From AP-15 sp963789025 (GTDB lineage: Bacteria; Pseudomonadota; Alphaproteobacteria; ATCC43930; CGMCC-115725): a stretch of 64,000 nt of DNA. Both the position numbers and the translations under genes were made by a program. The notes below the pieces were generated by a model. It did not search any database. It was not told the DNA's origin and saw nothing but the letters and a program-made list of their open reading frames with translations. This document shows, piece by piece, positions 61,328 through 64,000 of this stretch. Position 1 is the first letter of the stretch. Every line of letters starts with the position of its first letter. The DNA is taken from the NCBI GenBank assembly GCA_963789025.1, contig CAWBIT010000005.1, positions 310,001 through 374,000 of the forward strand, given 5' to 3'.

Positions 61328-62644
61328 TAACAGGATGCGGAAAAACTCAGTGCTTGTGTGTCGTTTTGTAGAGTTATCGTACAGGATTCTCGCCAGGGTT
61401 GTTGAAAACCACTAGCAAGCAGGTTTTTGTATCGATTTTGCCCGTTTTCGCCCGGCCCGGGCGGATTCCGGGCATGGCTATGCCGCGGCCCCCACCAGCC
61501 TGGGCAACCGGACGAGATTGTAGGCAGTGGCAGTCAGGGTGAACATCCAGCCGACGCGGGCAAGACCACGGTGACGGGTCTTGCGGAAGCCAGCCGCCGC
61601 CTTGGTCCAGCCAAACACCTCTTCAATGCGCTTGCGCACCCGGCCACTGACCGCATAGCCAGGATGGCGGGTCGTCCGTCGGTCGATCGCCGATCGCCGA
61701 TTGGCGGTGTTCTGCGCCACGTGCGGCGTCACATTGAATTCCCGCAGATCGGCGACAAACTCGGCCACATCGTAGGCCTTGTCGGCGCCGAGCGTGATCC
61801 GGTGGTTGCCGGGACGGGCCGCCACCATCTCCAGCGCCGCCTCGCGCTCTGCCGTGCCGGTGGCCAGGGTCAGACGCGTGCCGACCACCAGAGCATGCCG
61901 GTTCTCCATCAGAACGTGCCCCAGATAGGCGAGCTTGGCCGGCTGGCCCGGCCCTTTGCGATACAATCGCGCGTCGGGATCAGTGACCGAGGCGTGGGTC
62001 TCGTTGCTTCGCTTCTCGCCGTGGAAGTCCCGTTCCCCATTGCGGCCCGGCGCCGGCGGCTCGCCGCTGCCGTCCTTGGGGCGAAAGCTCTTCATGCTGG
62101 CCCACGCCTCGATCAGGGTGCCGTCGACCGAGAAGTGGTCGTCCGACAGCAGGGTCTTGACCTGCTCCTGGTTCAGTACCGCGGCCATGAACTTGCTGGC
62201 AATGTCACCGTCGATCAGCCGCTCGCGGTTCTTGGTGAACACCGTAACGTCCCACACCACGGCATCCAGCGACAGCCCGACAAACCAGCGGAACAGCAGA
62301 TTGTAGCCGAGTTGCTCCATCAGCTGCCGCTCCGAACGCACCGAATAGAAGGCCTGCAGCAGCAGCGCACGAAGCAGTTTCTCAGGGGGAATCGACGGCC
62401 GTCCGAGCTTCGCGTACAACTTCTCGAATTCCCCCGTCAGTGCACCAAGCGCCTCGTCCACAATCTTTTGGATCGGCCGCAACGGATGATACAACGGCAC
62501 CCGCGCTTCGCAGCTCAAATAGCTGAACAGCGCCTCGCTCCTGAGATCCCCACCGCGCATCGGACGTCCCCCACATCTCGTCACGCGCTATGGATTATAC
62601 CCCAGATCTCGCTCCAATATGCGACTTTTTCCGCAACCTGCTAA
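61327..62644 (-). mobile_element. IS5-family insertion sequence with CTAA target duplication
   Basis: The element proper is 61331-62640 (1310 bp). Ends are inverted repeats with 16 of 18 matches: CAGGATGCGGAAAAACTC at 61331-61348 and GACTTTTTCCGCAACCTG at 62623-62640. CTAA flanks both sides (61327-61330 and 62641-62644), a 4-bp duplication matching the YTAR target of the IS5 group. It lies directly beside the IS256 element. Confidence 0.92.
61478..62560 (-). CDS. IS5-family transposase
   Basis: A 360-residue DDE transposase from ATG 62560 (an alternative ATG is at 62584). N-terminal DUF772 region: RGGDLRSEALFSYLSCEARV, GRPSIPPEKLLRALLLQAFY. Catalytic residues: HFSVDGTLIEAWAS, ITLGADKAYDVAEFV and RVRKRIEEVFGWTKAAAGFR. 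No frameshift or stop is seen, so it may be active. Confidence 0.93.
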   Translation of the reverse strand: MRGGDLRSEALFSYLSCEARVPLYHPLRPIQKIVDEALGALTGEFEKLYAKLGRPSIPPEKLLRALLLQAFYSVRSERQLMEQLGYNLLFRWFVGLSLDAVVWDVTVFTKNRERLIDGDIASKFMAAVLNQEQVKTLLSDDHFSVDGTLIEAWASMKSFRPKDGSGEPPAPGRNGERDFHGEKRSNETHASVTDPDARLYRKGPGQPAKLAYLGHVLMENRHALVVGTRLTLATGTAEREAALEMVAARPGNHRITLGADKAYDVAEFVADLREFNVTPHVAQNTANRRSAIDRRTTRHPGYAVSGRVRKRIEEVFGWTKAAAGFRKTRHRGLARVGWMFTLTATAYNLVRLPRLVGAAA

Positions 62645-62653
62645 GGGCGCACA

Positions 62654-63208
62654 ATGGATCAAGAACTCCCACAGGAATTCCTGTCTGTGTACGCATTCCA
62701 GCCGGCCACTGCCTTCGTGCAATTGAGGTTCCAGCTCTCGAGGTGCTGAGCACCCCAAAGGGGGTCGGGATAGATATAGGTTGTGGTGACAGGAAGTTAA
62801 CTGAGATCCTCATCCGCCGTATCAGTTGGCATGACCTGGTGGGCGTTGATCCGGACGAAAAAGAAACTGGCCGGGCGTGCTATAGCAAAGTTTACAGAAA
62901 GGTCCGCCGATGGCGCGGATATTCCGGGAGCGAACGGCAGCTTCGACTTCGCCATCAGCAATAGCGTGTTGGAACAGGTTCCCGCGCCTACCCCCGTATT
63001 CACCGAAGTCGCGCGTGCTCAGCTGCGTCGGCATTTTTTGTCTGACTGCACCGCACGTCGGATTTCGAACGCAGCTCGTTGAACCGATTTTGCCAGGGTC
63101 TCGCGCGAGGATTTTGAGGCGCGGCTCGATTGGCGGCAGGCCTCAGGCGAACGAGACGAGGAGACGAGCGGCTGCGTGCCTATTCGTTGTCGAAAGCGAT
63201 GAGTTCTA
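62654..63208 (+). pseudogene. SAM-dependent methyltransferase pseudogene
   Basis: ATG 62654, eight bases after AAGGG, opens DQELPQEFLSVYAFQPATAF and soon shifts frame. Motif I then appears as VGIDIGCGDRKLTEILI with LVGVDPDEKE in a second frame; GADIPGANGSFDFAISNSVL (motif with VLEQV) follows in another, and VGIFCLTAPHVGFRTQLVEP in a third. Parts of a class I methyltransferase are thus spread over at least three frames. The start codon lies only ten bases from the IS5 right end, so it lost its promoter. Confidence 0.82.
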
Positions 63209-63247
63209 AATGTCAGGCGCGAGTGCCTGCCCGGCTCTGAGAAACTT

Positions 63248-64000
63248 TCAAGCTGCGTGGCGACGGGAGCCGCGGTAGTCGAGAAGATGTAAAAAGAACG
63301 AGCCGTGGAGAACTTGCGCTCCCAGTACCAAAGCGGTGCTGCTCATTATGACAAGACGGATCGCACTGCCTCTGCCCAGTTCCCCAAATCCCACCGCGGA
63401 CCATTGAGCCAGAGCGATACCGAAGGTGATCAGCCCGAGCAGCAACATACATGCCCCGAGTGCAAGACCGCGCTCGAGTGGCATTGCCCGCCGCAGTTTC
63501 TCGAACAGCGGGTCGCGCAGAAGCAGCCCGCGGTGGATCGCGATCACCTTAGCAAAGGCCCAAAACAGCATCGATTCGAACCCGATGTTTATCGCCGCCG
63601 CGGTCATGACCATGGTATGCTCGGCGAGCCCAATCTGTCCGAGGACAATATCGCCGGTAAACAGGATGAGCGTAGCCAGCAGGCCGAACACAAAAACCGC
63701 GGCGCCAGGATAGAGAAACACAGCGCGCGGGCTGAGCAGCAGGAAAAGCCGAAGGCTGCGCCACCCGTCGCGCCAACTGCGCAGGTGAGACGGCCGCCCG
63801 CGCCCGTCGACCGACAAGCGGGTTGGCACCTCGGTGATCCGGAGATGGTGAATGCTCGCCTTAACGATCATTTCGAGGGCGAATTCCATCCCCACCGCAT
63901 CGAGTTCGAGCGATAGCACCGCGTCGCGTCGAAAGCCGCGCAGCCCGCAATAAAAGTCCCGGCTGGGGCTCCGGTATAATGTCCGGCCAATCAAGGTCAG
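63248..64000 (-). CDS. GT2 glycosyltransferase, polyprenyl-phosphate sugar synthase-like, C-terminal part (truncated by window edge)
   Basis: The frame is open to base 64000, so the N-terminal catalytic half lies outside. Visible are the end of the GT2 domain (YRSPSRDFYCGLRGFRRDAV, GMEFALEMIVKASIHHLRIT, EVPTRLSVDGRGRPSHLRSW) and a C-terminal membrane module with four hydrophobic helices ending LLDYRGSRRHAA. It resembles dolichyl/undecaprenyl-phosphate glucose or mannose synthases with a transmembrane tail. Convergent with the methyltransferase remnant. Confidence 0.88.
   Translation of the reverse strand: MTLIGRTLYRSPSRDFYCGLRGFRRDAVLSLELDAVGMEFALEMIVKASIHHLRITEVPTRLSVDGRGRPSHLRSWRDGWRSLRLFLLLSPRAVFLYPGAAVFVFGLLATLILFTGDIVLGQIGLAEHTMVMTAAAINIGFESMLFWAFAKVIAIHRGLLLRDPLFEKLRRAMPLERGLALGACMLLLGLITFGIALAQWSAVGFGELGRGSAIRLVIMSSTALVLGAQVLHGSFFLHLLDYRGSRRHAA

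Overview
The window reads as high-GC alphaproteobacterial chromosome, most likely Hyphomicrobiales or a close relative. The evidence is a set of lineage-typical genes: an HWE-family sensor kinase, an NDUFA12-like complex I protein next to MlaD and a DUF2155 protein, an LdtR-type MarR regulator, a B12-dependent NrdJ reductase, and several families of alphaproteobacterial palindromic repeats. No rRNA, tRNA or CRISPR array was seen. Both ends cut genes: a sensor kinase on the left and a GT2 glycosyltransferase on the right.

Layout. 1-3.1 kb: kinase/response-regulator pair, cold-shock protein, rpsU and small proteins. 3.3-6.7 kb: aroQ-accB-(DUF559)-accC-aat, in which a DUF559 nuclease-like gene and a palindromic repeat sit between the biotin carboxyl carrier and biotin carboxylase genes. 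6.6-8.2 kb: opposing DUF2155/MlaD/NDUFA12 operon. 8.4-12 kb: nrdJ, carrying an in-frame half copy of the same repeat. 12.2-15.2 kb: decay zone with a RayT (REP-associated) transposase between perfect inverted repeats, three broken hicB-like copies, a DUF1902-like remnant, an intact RHH-MazF toxin-antitoxin pair and a DUF202 remnant. 15.3-20.4 kb: sugar-phosphate genes pfkA, tkt and gap with a cupin. 20.4-29.4 kb: GH1 glucosidase, AlkA-like glycosylase, small proteins, an MFS carrier with a membrane partner, a P450 with an HD hydrolase. 29.5-31 kb: decayed IS110-family (IS1111-like) element. 31-37.2 kb: alaS, a multi-pass membrane protein, a DUF442 protein, LdtR-like regulator and mmsB.

37.6-50.2 kb is the outstanding region: seven tandem paralogues of a family-5 extracellular solute-binding protein, all 531-533 residues, on one strand, interrupted only by one luciferase-like flavin oxidoreductase, with no ABC permease or ATPase gene in the window. 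Across the divergent control region lie a thioesterase, a hydantoin/Asp-Glu racemase, a DUF3311 plus SSS symporter pair, a small dimeric alpha-beta-barrel-like protein, and an opposing MFS-MBL pair. Together these look like a peripheral catabolic and uptake locus for an unidentified organic acid or peptide-like substrate; that is inference.

56.7-64 kb is an envelope-glycan-like region: a multi-pass membrane protein, an LPG-synthase/flippase-like protein and a polyprenyl-phosphate GT2. It also holds a methyltransferase pseudogene whose upstream region was hit by an IS256-family element (8-bp target duplication) and then, immediately beside it, by an IS5-family element (4-bp CTAA duplication).
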